The translations under genes and the position numbers were made by a program. Of a stretch of DNA of 64,000 nt, positions 54,103 through 62,236 are shown one piece after another. Origin of the DNA: Olsenella sp. oral taxon 807 (lineage in GTDB: Bacteria > Actinomycetota > Coriobacteriia > Coriobacteriales > Atopobiaceae); the NCBI RefSeq assembly GCF_001189515.2, contig NZ_CP012069.2, positions 1,364,001 to 1,428,000 of the forward strand, in the 5' to 3' direction. Within the stretch, counting starts at the first letter, position 1, and the number at the start of each line of letters is the position of its first letter. Under the pieces are notes generated by a model. It saw only the letters and a list, made by a program, of their open reading frames with translations, made no database searches and was not told the origin of the DNA.

Positions 54103-55350
54103 ATGGCGTACGAGTCGGTGAGGGAGAGGCCCCACGCCCCCTTCGCGGAGATGGGCAGGCGCGAGGCCGCGGAGCACGCGCGCTGGTTCGCCTCGACGGT
54201 GGGGGAGCGGGTGGGGAGCCTCCGCTCCTACGCGCTCGCGCACGGCTGCGGGGGGCCGCTCGACCTCTCGCGCGAGTCCCTGCTGCCCCTGTGGTCGTGG
54301 TTCCTCGGGCGCTCCGAGGTCGCGCGCCCCCCGGGGGGCGGCCCCGGGAGGCTCTCCGGGGAGTCCGCCGCCCTGGCCCGCGACATCAACGTCTACCTCT
54401 GCGAGGCGGTGAGGTCGGCGGCCTGGGGCAGGCTCTCCTGGGGCTGCGTGCCCGGCCCCAGGAGCCACGCGGATGCCAACAGGCCCGCGCTGCTCGGGTT
54501 CGCCTGGGACCTCTCCATGGCCGGGGACGGGGGGGAGGCCCTCCTCGGCGGGGACCGCGAGCCGGACCCCGGCATGCTCGTGGACGTCTTCGCCCACAGG
54601 CTGTCCCAGGTCCCCGGCCCCGGGCCCTGGCGGCCGTGGGGCCACTGGGGCGTGCCGCTCGGGCGCGACCTCGCCGACACCCCCGCGCTCGAGGGGCGCC
54701 TGGACGACCTCCTCCACCGCATGGGGGACCCGGAGGCGGGCGAGGAGGCGCTCTGGACCTCGAGCGAGGACAGCCGCAGCTGGCGGGCCCACCGAGAGGC
54801 GGAGGCGCGCGGGCTCAGGCAGGAGGCGTGCCTGGCCGCAGCCGGGCGTCTCGCGTCGGCCCACCCCGGCCGGCGGTGGCGCGACTACCGCCGGGCCGCC
54901 TACGTGCTCATGGGCCACCTCCTGCCCCGCCGCGCGAGCGAGGCCCACGTCTCCCTCTACCTGGGGCGCCTGGCCGAGGAGACGGACCGCGAGGTCCTCA
55001 TGTGCCTGCTTGACGGGATGGAAGACGTCCCCGCCCCTGCCGGGGAGGACCCCTCGGCGGTTGTGCGCATGGCGCGCGAGGGCAGGGGGCAGCTCGCCAT
55101 GTGCGCCACGGCGGCTCTCGGCTCGTTCGACTGCGACGAGGCGCGCGCCGAGCTCAGGCGTCGCGCCTCCGAGCCCGTGGGAAACCGCAACGTCTACGAG
55201 GTCGAGAGGGCGGTCGAGGGGCTCGGCAAGGTGGGCCTCGCGGGGGATCTCGCCCTCGTCGAGGGGGTCGCCAAGACCCGCCGCCGCGACCTGCGCGGCG
55301 TCGCCCGGCGCGCCGCCGACTTCATCCGCAACCGCGCCCTCGGGGAGTAG
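54103..55350 (+). CDS. Unknown protein with C-terminal helical repeats, putative immunity protein
   Basis: Encodes 415 residues, soluble and very arginine- and alanine-rich. The N-terminal ~60 residues (MGRREAAEHARWFASTVGER) are helical. The C-terminal part (about 255-410) has HEAT-like helical pairs (for example VEGLGKVGLAGDLALVEGVA). No family recognised. GAGGGGAGAGGACGGG lies before the ATG. Composition is as GC-rich as the 52168 gene. Its position after a toxin-tip-like fragment suggests an immunity or orphan module gene. The long opposite-strand frame is a by-product of composition. Confidence 0.6.
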   Translation: MAYESVRERPHAPFAEMGRREAAEHARWFASTVGERVGSLRSYALAHGCGGPLDLSRESLLPLWSWFLGRSEVARPPGGGPGRLSGESAALARDINVYLCEAVRSAAWGRLSWGCVPGPRSHADANRPALLGFAWDLSMAGDGGEALLGGDREPDPGMLVDVFAHRLSQVPGPGPWRPWGHWGVPLGRDLADTPALEGRLDDLLHRMGDPEAGEEALWTSSEDSRSWRAHREAEARGLRQEACLAAAGRLASAHPGRRWRDYRRAAYVLMGHLLPRRASEAHVSLYLGRLAEETDREVLMCLLDGMEDVPAPAGEDPSAVVRMAREGRGQLAMCATAALGSFDCDEARAELRRRASEPVGNRNVYEVERAVEGLGKVGLAGDLALVEGVAKTRRRDLRGVARRAADFIRNRALGE

Positions 55351-55517
55351 GGGCGTCAGCGTGGAGGCCGAGGGGTGAGCAGCGACCGCTCGACGGCGTG
55401 CCACGAGCTGCACGACGGACGGCCCCCAACCTCATGGTCGAGCGGGTTGGCATGCGTGGCTCGCCCATCATGGGTGGTTGAGTCACTCGTATCACCCGCT
55501 GCAACTCGTACTTAACA

Positions 55518-55576
55518 GTGTACACAAATGCCCCAAACCGGCGCCCCGTTGCTCTCGCGACCAATCTGTGTACACT
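55518..55576 (+). promoter_or_regulatory. GTGTACAC boxes and promoter upstream of pgsA
   Basis: The 8-bp palindrome GTGTACAC occurs at 55518-55525 and 55568-55575, 50 bp apart. The second overlaps a promoter: TTGCTC (55549-55554), 16-bp spacer, TACACT (55571-55576). A further extended -10 (TGG then TACACT, 55655-55663) lies closer to pgsA. The arrangement suggests repression of the first promoter, possibly through looping. The 390-bp gap contains no gene. Confidence 0.45.
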
Positions 55577-55740
55577 CCTGCGTCCCCACGGCTGCTGGCG
55601 CCGCAGAAATGCTGCCAAGAGTCACGACCCGAGACCCGTAGGTTGATAGCGCCGTGGTACACTCCACGCAGGGAGTCGGGCGCGAGGTCATCAGAAGGAC
55701 ACCACGGCCGCAAGGCCGAGGCATGGAGGAGTAACGAAAG

Positions 55741-56496
55741 GTGTCAGAGACTGTGACACGCATACGGACAACGGTCAAGGCAGGGGTCGATCCCGACACC
55801 ATGCACAGGCAGATGACAGGTGCCGCACTCGCGCCCATCGGCTCATCCGAGAATCCCTCAAACAGGATCTTCACCCTTGCCAACATCGTCACCTTCTGTC
55901 GTCTCGCGCTGACAATCGCCTTCCTCGTCACGTTCGTGAGCCACACCGGACGTTCCCTCGCGCTTGCCTGCTATGCCATCGCAGCCACCACAGACTTTTT
56001 GGACGGACAGATAGCGAGACGCACGCAGACGGTGAGCTGGCTCGGCAAGGTCATGGATCCCGTCATGGACCGCCTGCTACTCTTCACAGGTGTGCTCGGA
56101 CTCATCATCACGGGCGAGCTGCCCGCTTGGGTGGCAGCCTTCGTCATCCTACGTGATGCCTACCTTTTCGTAGGTGCACTCATCGTGCGGCGGTGGCGCA
56201 GGCGCCCCATTGACGTCGTGTACGTGGGCAAGGCGGCAACCGCCTGCCTCATGACGGGCTTCGTCGATATGCTGCTTAACGTCCCGCGAGTCGCAGGACT
56301 GGGACTCGTACACGCGCCGTGGCTTCCCGGCCTCAATGCCGATCCTGCTGCCCTGGGAATCTTCCTCGTATACATCGGCGTGCTTCTCTCCGCAATAACT
56401 GCTATCGTCTATACGAGAACTGGCCTTAACGTCATACACGAGGCACAGGCGGCGCAACCTGCCGCTGGGAGAAAGGGGCATGATGAGGAAGCGTGA
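55741..56496 (+). CDS. pgsA: CDP-diacylglycerol-glycerol-3-phosphate 3-phosphatidyltransferase
   Basis: Encodes 251 residues with several membrane helices. The CDP-alcohol phosphatidyltransferase signature is complete: D85, D88, G89, A92, R93, G102, D106, D110. It makes phosphatidylglycerophosphate from the CDP-diacylglycerol produced by CdsA and glycerol-3-phosphate. A ~40-residue polar N-terminal tail precedes the first helix. GGAGGAG lies 9 bases before the GTG. Other CDP-alcohol transferases (for example cardiolipin synthase type) cannot be fully excluded. It overlaps the next gene by 17 bp. Confidence 0.85.
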   Translation: MSETVTRIRTTVKAGVDPDTMHRQMTGAALAPIGSSENPSNRIFTLANIVTFCRLALTIAFLVTFVSHTGRSLALACYAIAATTDFLDGQIARRTQTVSWLGKVMDPVMDRLLLFTGVLGLIITGELPAWVAAFVILRDAYLFVGALIVRRWRRRPIDVVYVGKAATACLMTGFVDMLLNVPRVAGLGLVHAPWLPGLNADPAALGIFLVYIGVLLSAITAIVYTRTGLNVIHEAQAAQPAAGRKGHDEEA

Positions 56497-57655
56497 GATG
56501 GTGCGGGCTCGAAAGCATCTCGCACACGGTCCTGTGGTGGTGATGCTCGCCCTGGCGCTGGGCCTTTCCCTTGCGCCCGTGCGTACGCGCGCCAGTGAAC
56601 CGCAGCCAAGCGAGGCCCAGGCCTACGAGGTCATCGACTCTGCTGGCAACACCCTCTTTGCCCGCAACGAGAACCAGCAGATGGACCCCGCATCCATCAC
56701 AAAGGTCATGACGGCCATGGTCGCGCTCGACTCCGGCAAGCGCCTCGATGACGTCTGCACCCTCTCGGAGATCAGCTACCAAAGCGATGCGCAGATCGCG
56801 GGCATCAAGACGGGAGACACGCTCACCCTCCGCCAGCTCCTCATGATCATGCTCATCTTCTCCGCAAACGATGCGGCGGACAACGTGGCTCTCGCCGTCT
56901 CGAGCTCCAAGGATGCGTTTGTCAATGCGATGAACGACAAGGCGCGCGAGATCGGCATGACCAACACCCACTTCTCCAACACCCATGGCCTCATGGAACC
57001 CAACCACCACTCCACGGCAGCCGACCTCGTCAAGATGGGCAAGTACGCCCTCGAGCACTATCCCCTCATCGCGCAGGCGGTTCGCACGCGCTCGTACACG
57101 GTCACCCTCGGTGACGCGCAGCGGACCTTCAACTCGACAGACGATCTCATGGAAACCTATACAGGCCTTATCGGCATCAAGACCGGCTCGGTCGAGTCCG
57201 GCTATGCCTTCCTTGGCGCCTCCGTGAAGAGCGGGCTGAGGCTCTACAGCTGCGTGCTCGGCTGCACGACGGGCAGGGGGCGCTTTGCCGACACGGCAAC
57301 ACTCATGGACTGGGCCTATGAGGACTTCTATAAGAACCTGACGCTTGCGAGGGCAGGCAGGCCCGTGAGGATCGCCAACTGGTCGCTCGGCTTCGGGCGA
57401 AAGATCATCATCCGCAGCCTCTGGACCGCGAAGGGACTCTCGTACCCTGGCGCGGACATCCATTACGCTACGACCATGGCGGATCCAGGGTCCATGGTAG
57501 ACCTTGGGACAGTCTGTGGCAGCACGGTCTGGAGCCAGGACGGACGGGCCCTTTGCTACGAGGTATACGTCGCCTCGGACAGACTCTATGACATACCCAA
57601 CGTCTCCATCTTCAGCCTGCCGCTTTTCGTGGACGCGAGTCAGCTGAAGGGCTAG
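56480..57655 (+). CDS. D-alanyl-D-alanine carboxypeptidase (penicillin-binding protein)
   Basis: Encodes 391 residues. Signal peptide or anchor (about 15-39), then an S11 peptidase domain with S72-x-x-K75 (SITK), S128-A-N130 and K234-T-G236. It trims the terminal D-alanine of peptidoglycan stem peptides. A C-terminal ~100 residues of beta-rich sequence follows the catalytic domain. No C-terminal amphipathic anchor is obvious. AGAAAGGGG precedes the ATG. Confidence 0.92.
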   Translation: MMRKREMVRARKHLAHGPVVVMLALALGLSLAPVRTRASEPQPSEAQAYEVIDSAGNTLFARNENQQMDPASITKVMTAMVALDSGKRLDDVCTLSEISYQSDAQIAGIKTGDTLTLRQLLMIMLIFSANDAADNVALAVSSSKDAFVNAMNDKAREIGMTNTHFSNTHGLMEPNHHSTAADLVKMGKYALEHYPLIAQAVRTRSYTVTLGDAQRTFNSTDDLMETYTGLIGIKTGSVESGYAFLGASVKSGLRLYSCVLGCTTGRGRFADTATLMDWAYEDFYKNLTLARAGRPVRIANWSLGFGRKIIIRSLWTAKGLSYPGADIHYATTMADPGSMVDLGTVCGSTVWSQDGRALCYEVYVASDRLYDIPNVSIFSLPLFVDASQLKG

Positions 57656-57676
57656 CCAACGGATCGGAGGGTCAAC

Positions 57677-58462
57677 ATGACTGAGGATGCGCCCCATGAC
57701 GGCGAATTGCTTGTCGGCGATGCGAGCGAGCGCGCAACATTCGAGAAGGGAGCTGCCCTCGTTGACATGAGCGGGATGCTACTGCTCCTGTGCGAGGGGA
57801 GTCCCTCAGCGGCGTTTGGCCCAGCGGTGCTTGCGGGACCTGCGCTCAACGTCGGCTCCTGCGCCCTTGAGGCCGTGCTTTTGGGTGACGGCTTCCTCGC
57901 ATCCGTACCCCTTGCCGCCCGAACGGGAGATAACGAGCTTCTCATCATCGACCCCACGCCCAGGTCCGACCTCCTCCTCTCCTGGCTTGAGTTCGTGTCT
58001 CATATCGAGCAAGGTGGCGTCCGTCCCTACGAGGGACTCACGCTCAAAGACGAGAGCGACAGCCTCGTTCCCTTCGTGCTCGCCGGCCACGAGGCGACGG
58101 CCACGCTCGCAGACTACGTGCCCGAGGGGCAGTGCCTGCCCGAAGCGGGCCAAGTCGTGAACCTAGACCTCGACGGACGCATCACGACCATCAGCATGAG
58201 GCCAGACCTGCCGGGAGACACCCTCTACGTGCTCCTCGTCCCTCCCTCCCACTCACGCGTCATTTGGAGAAGCCTCCTCTCCTTCCCCCTCGTCTGTCCC
58301 GTGGGACGCGAGATCCTTGCATCACGGCTTCAAAAAAGAATCAGCATTCTCTCCCTTCTGGACAAAACGGACAGAATAAGGGTCGAATCCGAGCGCCTCA
58401 GTGCGGCAGGAGTCCTGCGCACAGGAAGTGACTTTATAGGTGCCCGTGGCCTCAGGGAGTGA
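57677..58462 (+). CDS. GcvT/YgfZ-like folate-binding-fold protein
   Basis: Encodes 261 residues. The opening ERATFEKGAALVDMSGMLLL and later LLSWLEFVSHIEQGG resemble the N-terminal half of aminomethyltransferase-type proteins, in which the folate-binding fold begins with a similar block. The C-terminal GcvT domain and the YgfZ motif are missing. The role is unknown; YgfZ-type relatives help assemble or repair iron-sulfur proteins. GGAGGGT precedes the ATG. It follows the carboxypeptidase gene by 21 bp. Confidence 0.5.
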   Translation: MTEDAPHDGELLVGDASERATFEKGAALVDMSGMLLLLCEGSPSAAFGPAVLAGPALNVGSCALEAVLLGDGFLASVPLAARTGDNELLIIDPTPRSDLLLSWLEFVSHIEQGGVRPYEGLTLKDESDSLVPFVLAGHEATATLADYVPEGQCLPEAGQVVNLDLDGRITTISMRPDLPGDTLYVLLVPPSHSRVIWRSLLSFPLVCPVGREILASRLQKRISILSLLDKTDRIRVESERLSAAGVLRTGSDFIGARGLRE

Positions 58463-58585
58463 TCGCGCACTTATCGAGTGGCGACCCCTCGCGAGCCAAA
58501 AATGTCATATCCTCTAGGGTGTGGGGTGCGCTTTGTGCCGCAGGATCGTCTTGGCACCTCGCCCGAACGAAAAACGACCGACATG

Positions 58586-58609
58586 AGTCGCCCCACCGTC
58601 GGGGCGACT
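58586..58609 (+). promoter_or_regulatory. Hairpin in the patB leader
   Basis: AGTCGCCCC (58586-58594) pairs with GGGGCGACT (58601-58609) around 6 nt, five bases before the GGGGAGG ribosome site of patB. It may be a 5'-leader control element or the terminator of the gene at 57677. No known riboswitch was recognised in the 166-bp gap. Confidence 0.5.
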
Positions 58610-58628
58610 GTGACAGGGGAGGCCAACC

Positions 58629-59846
58629 ATGCGCTACGACTTTGACACCAAGATCTCAACGGATAGGTCGAGCTCGGCGAAGTGGCGCGAGATGCTCAAT
58701 CACAACTCACGACTCGGAGCGGAGATCGTGCCCCTCTCCGTCGCGGACATGGAGTTTAGAAATCCGCCCGAGGTGATCGAGGCCTTAAGGGACTTCCTTA
58801 AGGAGACGACCCTTGGCTATGCCGCCCCCACCGAGGCGTACTACGACGCCTGCCTCGCCTGGCAGAGACGCAGGCACAGCTGGCTTCCCGAGAGACGTTC
58901 CCTCGTGCCCACGGCAGGGATCGTGCCCGCCATCTTCAACGCCGTACGGTCGCTCACCGAGCCGGGAGACGGCATCATCATCCAGCCACCAGTCTATCGC
59001 CCCTTCAGGCTCTCGATCCAGAAAAACGGACGCAGGCTCGTCGAGAACCCGCTCAAGATTATCGAGGCGCAGGACGGCACACACCGCTACGAGATGGACT
59101 TCGACGATCTCGAGGCGAAGGCCGCAGACCCCAACACCAAGATGCTCATCCTCTGCAGCCCCCATAACCCCGTGGGACGCGTCTGGAGCGCCGAGGAGCT
59201 GAGGCGGCTTCTGGACGCCTGTCTTGAGCACAACGTCATCGTCGTCTGTGACGAGATCCACGACGACCTCATCATGCCTGGTCACGAGCACGCGGCCATC
59301 ATGTGCGTAGCCGATGCGGGCGAGTACGACAGGCTCCTCATCTGCACGGCAGCCTCGAAGACCTTTAACCTCGCGGGCTGCCAGTCGTCGGCCATCTACA
59401 TTCCCGACCAACAGCTCCGTGAGCGCTTCTGCGAGGGACTCGATCAGGTTGCCCAGGGCAGCGGACTCAATGCCTTCGCCTACGTCTCCACCACGGCGGC
59501 GTACACGCGTTGCGACGAGTGGCTCGACCAGCTTATTACCTATGTCCAGGAAAACTACAATTTTCTCAAGGGTTACCTGGCTCGCTTCCTGCCAAGCGTC
59601 GAGGTATATCCCATGGAGGGTACCTATCTCGCCTGGGTTGACTTCAGAAGCTGGGGCCTCTCGAGCAGCGAGCTCGAGAGCTTCATGAGAGAAGACGCCC
59701 TGCTCTTCCTCGACGAGGGCCATGTCTTTGGCACGGGCGGTTCGGGTTTCGAGCGCTTCAACCTCGCGTGTCCGAGATCGGTACTCGGCGACTCCCTCGA
59801 GCGCCTGGTCCTTGCCACAAATACGAGGGGCATTCCCTCAACATGA
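58629..59846 (+). CDS. patB: MalY/PatB-type PLP-dependent C-S lyase
   Basis: Encodes 405 residues. Fold type I aminotransferase-like enzyme. K244 in SKTFNLAG binds PLP, with SVADMEF near 37 and SPHNPVGR at 177-184. The family cleaves cystathionine or cysteine to pyruvate or homocysteine, ammonia and sulfur. The next gene encodes RidA, which removes the reactive 2-aminoacrylate such lyases release. GGGGAGG precedes the ATG. Confidence 0.9.
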   Translation: MRYDFDTKISTDRSSSAKWREMLNHNSRLGAEIVPLSVADMEFRNPPEVIEALRDFLKETTLGYAAPTEAYYDACLAWQRRRHSWLPERRSLVPTAGIVPAIFNAVRSLTEPGDGIIIQPPVYRPFRLSIQKNGRRLVENPLKIIEAQDGTHRYEMDFDDLEAKAADPNTKMLILCSPHNPVGRVWSAEELRRLLDACLEHNVIVVCDEIHDDLIMPGHEHAAIMCVADAGEYDRLLICTAASKTFNLAGCQSSAIYIPDQQLRERFCEGLDQVAQGSGLNAFAYVSTTAAYTRCDEWLDQLITYVQENYNFLKGYLARFLPSVEVYPMEGTYLAWVDFRSWGLSSSELESFMREDALLFLDEGHVFGTGGSGFERFNLACPRSVLGDSLERLVLATNTRGIPST

Positions 59847-59910
59847 GCCTTGGAGGCCCCATGTCACTGGAACGTGAGAAGACAGGTTGCGACAAGGAGA
59901 GGGATGGGCT

Positions 59911-60291
59911 ATGAAGTATTCCATCAACGCGCCGCAGGCGCCTGAGGCACCGGGGGCGTACTCGATGGGAACTACGGCGGGGAGGCTCATCTTCACCGCA
60001 GGACAGATCGCGCTCGACCCGACCGATCCGAGCAAGGTCGTCAGCGGCGGGGCAAGGGCCGAGGTCGAACGCATCATCGAGATCATCACCATCCTGTTGG
60101 CCGAGTGCGGCTGTACGCTGAGCGATGTGGCGAAGTCCACGCTCTACCTCACGAACCTCAATGACCTGGGAGCCGTGGAGGAAGCCATCTCGCGTCACTT
60201 CGTGACACCGGCGCCCGCACTCTCGGTGGTGGAGGTCACTCGACTCCCCCGAGGCGCACTTGTCGAGATGGACTGCATAGCGTGCAGGTAG
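59911..60291 (+). CDS. ridA: RidA-family enamine/imine deaminase
   Basis: Encodes 126 residues. The YjgF/RidA trimer hydrolyses 2-aminoacrylate and similar imines. Motifs: APGAYSMG, LIFTAGQIALDP, STLYLTNLNDLGAVEEA and LPRGALVEMDCIA with the catalytic arginine. AAGGAGAGGG lies 7 bases before the ATG. It follows patB by 64 bp, and its substrate would be made by that enzyme. Confidence 0.92.
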   Translation: MKYSINAPQAPEAPGAYSMGTTAGRLIFTAGQIALDPTDPSKVVSGGARAEVERIIEIITILLAECGCTLSDVAKSTLYLTNLNDLGAVEEAISRHFVTPAPALSVVEVTRLPRGALVEMDCIACR

Positions 60292-60339
60292 TAGGGTTAT
60301 CATAGGTACTGACGTCAACCGTTGACAGGAGTCTGCCGC

Positions 60340-60771
60340 ATGGAGCCACAAAAGAACGCCAACGAGATGGGTGCCACCGAGATCTTTCGCATGTCTTCCA
60401 CGGATGCCACCTCTCCCGACATCATGGACCGGGCCGCCCAGATCCGCCCCACGCTCTCGATAGTCAAGGGACCGCAGGCGGGGTCCGTCTTCGAGCTCGA
60501 TTCCACAAATGTAACCGTCGGACGCGATCCAACGAACACCGTCTTTCTCAATGACATGACCGTCTCTCGCCACCACGCGCGCATCGACCTCTCGAGCGTG
60601 TCGGCGGGATATGCGACCGTCGAGGATCTTGGGTCTCTAAACGGAACGTGGGTAGACGGCGCGATCGTCAGCAAGGCTGTCCTCAAGGACGGCTCGACGG
60701 TACAGATTGGCACCTTCCGCATGGTGTTTCACGCCAACAAGAAAGCTACACGGATCGAGACCGGTGCATAG
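60340..60771 (+). CDS. FHA-domain protein, GarA-like
   Basis: Encodes 143 residues. The FHA domain (about 45-130) has VTVGRDPTNTVFL, SRHHARI and DLGSLNGTWV, the phosphothreonine-binding loops. The N-terminal tail contains TEIFRMSST, comparable to the threonine segment that serine/threonine kinases phosphorylate in GarA/OdhI, which then control 2-oxoglutarate metabolism. The following MerR-type gene mirrors the mycobacterial garA-Rv1828 pair. AGGAG precedes the ATG. No kinase gene is in the window. Confidence 0.85.
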   Translation: MEPQKNANEMGATEIFRMSSTDATSPDIMDRAAQIRPTLSIVKGPQAGSVFELDSTNVTVGRDPTNTVFLNDMTVSRHHARIDLSSVSAGYATVEDLGSLNGTWVDGAIVSKAVLKDGSTVQIGTFRMVFHANKKATRIETGA

Positions 60772-60774
60772 CGC

Positions 60775-61503
60775 ATGCCTGATGCCGGTTACCTGACAAT
60801 CGGGAAGGTCGTCAAGCGACTTCAGTCGCAGTATCCGGATCTCTCAATCTCCAAGGTCCGCTACCTCGAGGACGAGGGGCTTCTCACGCCATCCCGCACG
60901 CCATCGGGCTACCGGCTCTATTCCCAGTCAGACATACGCCGACTCGAGACCATCCTCTACCTGCAGAAAAGTCGCTTCATGCCCCTGCAGGTCATCAAGG
61001 ACCAACTTGAGGGCAAAGGGGGAGAGTCGCTGTCGTCTGCGATAGTCGCGAGCCTCTCGGACCCTGAGCAGGATGACGACGAGGTGACGTCGAGGCTGCA
61101 TCCGATAGACCGCATGCCCGAGCTCCTGAGCGTCTCGGTCACCTTCGTGCGACAGCTCTCGGAGGCGGGGATCATCGTGCTCAAGACCTCTCCCCAGGGA
61201 CGTTACCTCGTGGATGGTCACGACTTTCCCCTGATCCGTACCTGCAGCGAGTTGCAGCACTTTGGCATCGCGCCCAAGAACCTCAGGCAGTACGTCACGA
61301 GCGCCAACCGCGAGAGCGCCCTCTTCGAGCAGGCCCTCGTCGTGTTCGCACGCAAGGCTGGGGGTGTCGAGATGGAACAGACCGCAGAGACGAGAGGACA
61401 GTTCGCGAACGCCCTCCAGCAGATGCTCATCCTCACGAGCAGGGTGCATGACACCCTGCTCAAGAGACAGATCAAGAAGGCATTCTCCAACATGGATGAA
61501 TAG
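60775..61503 (+). CDS. MerR-family regulator, FtsR-like
   Basis: Encodes 242 residues. N-terminal winged helix with DLSISKVRYLEDEGLLTPSR and GYRLYSQSDIRRL, then a long C-terminal region without metal-binding cysteines. Size and position directly after a GarA-like gene fit the actinobacterial FtsR group, which activates ftsZ in corynebacteria. Targets here are unknown. It lies 3 bp after the FHA gene, so the two are in one operon. Confidence 0.8.
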   Translation: MPDAGYLTIGKVVKRLQSQYPDLSISKVRYLEDEGLLTPSRTPSGYRLYSQSDIRRLETILYLQKSRFMPLQVIKDQLEGKGGESLSSAIVASLSDPEQDDDEVTSRLHPIDRMPELLSVSVTFVRQLSEAGIIVLKTSPQGRYLVDGHDFPLIRTCSELQHFGIAPKNLRQYVTSANRESALFEQALVVFARKAGGVEMEQTAETRGQFANALQQMLILTSRVHDTLLKRQIKKAFSNMDE

Positions 61504-61579
61504 GACAACTCACACGTCACCCATGAGGCATGTACATGAACTCGCCCGATTTGCGGGCACATCCAGGAAAGGAAAAACC

Positions 61580-62113
61580 GTGCCCACCAATGACCTTGCG
61601 CGCTACATCGTAGACATTCCCGATTACCCAGAGCCAGGCGTCATCTTCAAGGACATCACGCCTCTGTTGGCCTCCGCAGACGGACTTGCGCTCGCCGTCG
61701 ACCAGATGGCGGAGCACTTTGCAGGCGCGGGCATCACGAAGGTCATGGGTGCCGAGGCTCGTGGCTTTCTGGTGGGATCGCCCGTCGCCTACAGGCTTAA
61801 GGCAGGCTTCGTTCCTGCGCGCAAGCCCGGCAAGTTGCCCCGTGCGGTCTATAGTGAGTCCTACTCGCTCGAGTACGGCACCAGTGAGCTACAGGTACAC
61901 CAGGACGCGCTCACAACGAGCGATAGGGTGCTCATCGTCGATGACCTCGTGGCCACAGGCGGAACGGCAATCGCCACGGCACGACTCGCCAGGCAGGCGA
62001 GCGCCACCGTGGTGGGCTTCTCGTTCATCCTTGAGCTTTCCTACCTCAATCCAAGAAAAACCATCGCGGAAGACTTTCCGCAGGAGGTCTTCTCACTTGT
62101 CCACGTGTCGTGA
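61580..62113 (+). CDS. apt: Adenine phosphoribosyltransferase
   Basis: Encodes 177 residues. Salvages adenine to AMP. The PRPP-binding motif is VLIVDDLVATGGTA; PGVIFKDITPLL, GAEARGFLVGSPVAY and RKPGKLPR are all Apt signatures. The GTG at 61580 follows AAAGGA. The longer frame to 61262 overlaps the MerR gene and has no similarity. Confidence 0.95.
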   Translation: MPTNDLARYIVDIPDYPEPGVIFKDITPLLASADGLALAVDQMAEHFAGAGITKVMGAEARGFLVGSPVAYRLKAGFVPARKPGKLPRAVYSESYSLEYGTSELQVHQDALTTSDRVLIVDDLVATGGTAIATARLARQASATVVGFSFILELSYLNPRKTIAEDFPQEVFSLVHVS

Positions 62114-62236
62114 GACGCGTCGGGTGACGGCCCGTGCACCCACCACATGCCAAGGATTTTTCTTTTCGTATGATGAAAGTTTTTGGTAATAGGTGAGAGG
62201 ATATGCGCGACATGCGGGTTCACAGCGAGGAGGATC

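Noticed and set aside
54040-55413. 457-codon minus-strand frame opposite the 54103 gene
   Set aside because: The plus-strand gene has a strong ribosome site and better protein composition; the minus frame looks like a shadow.
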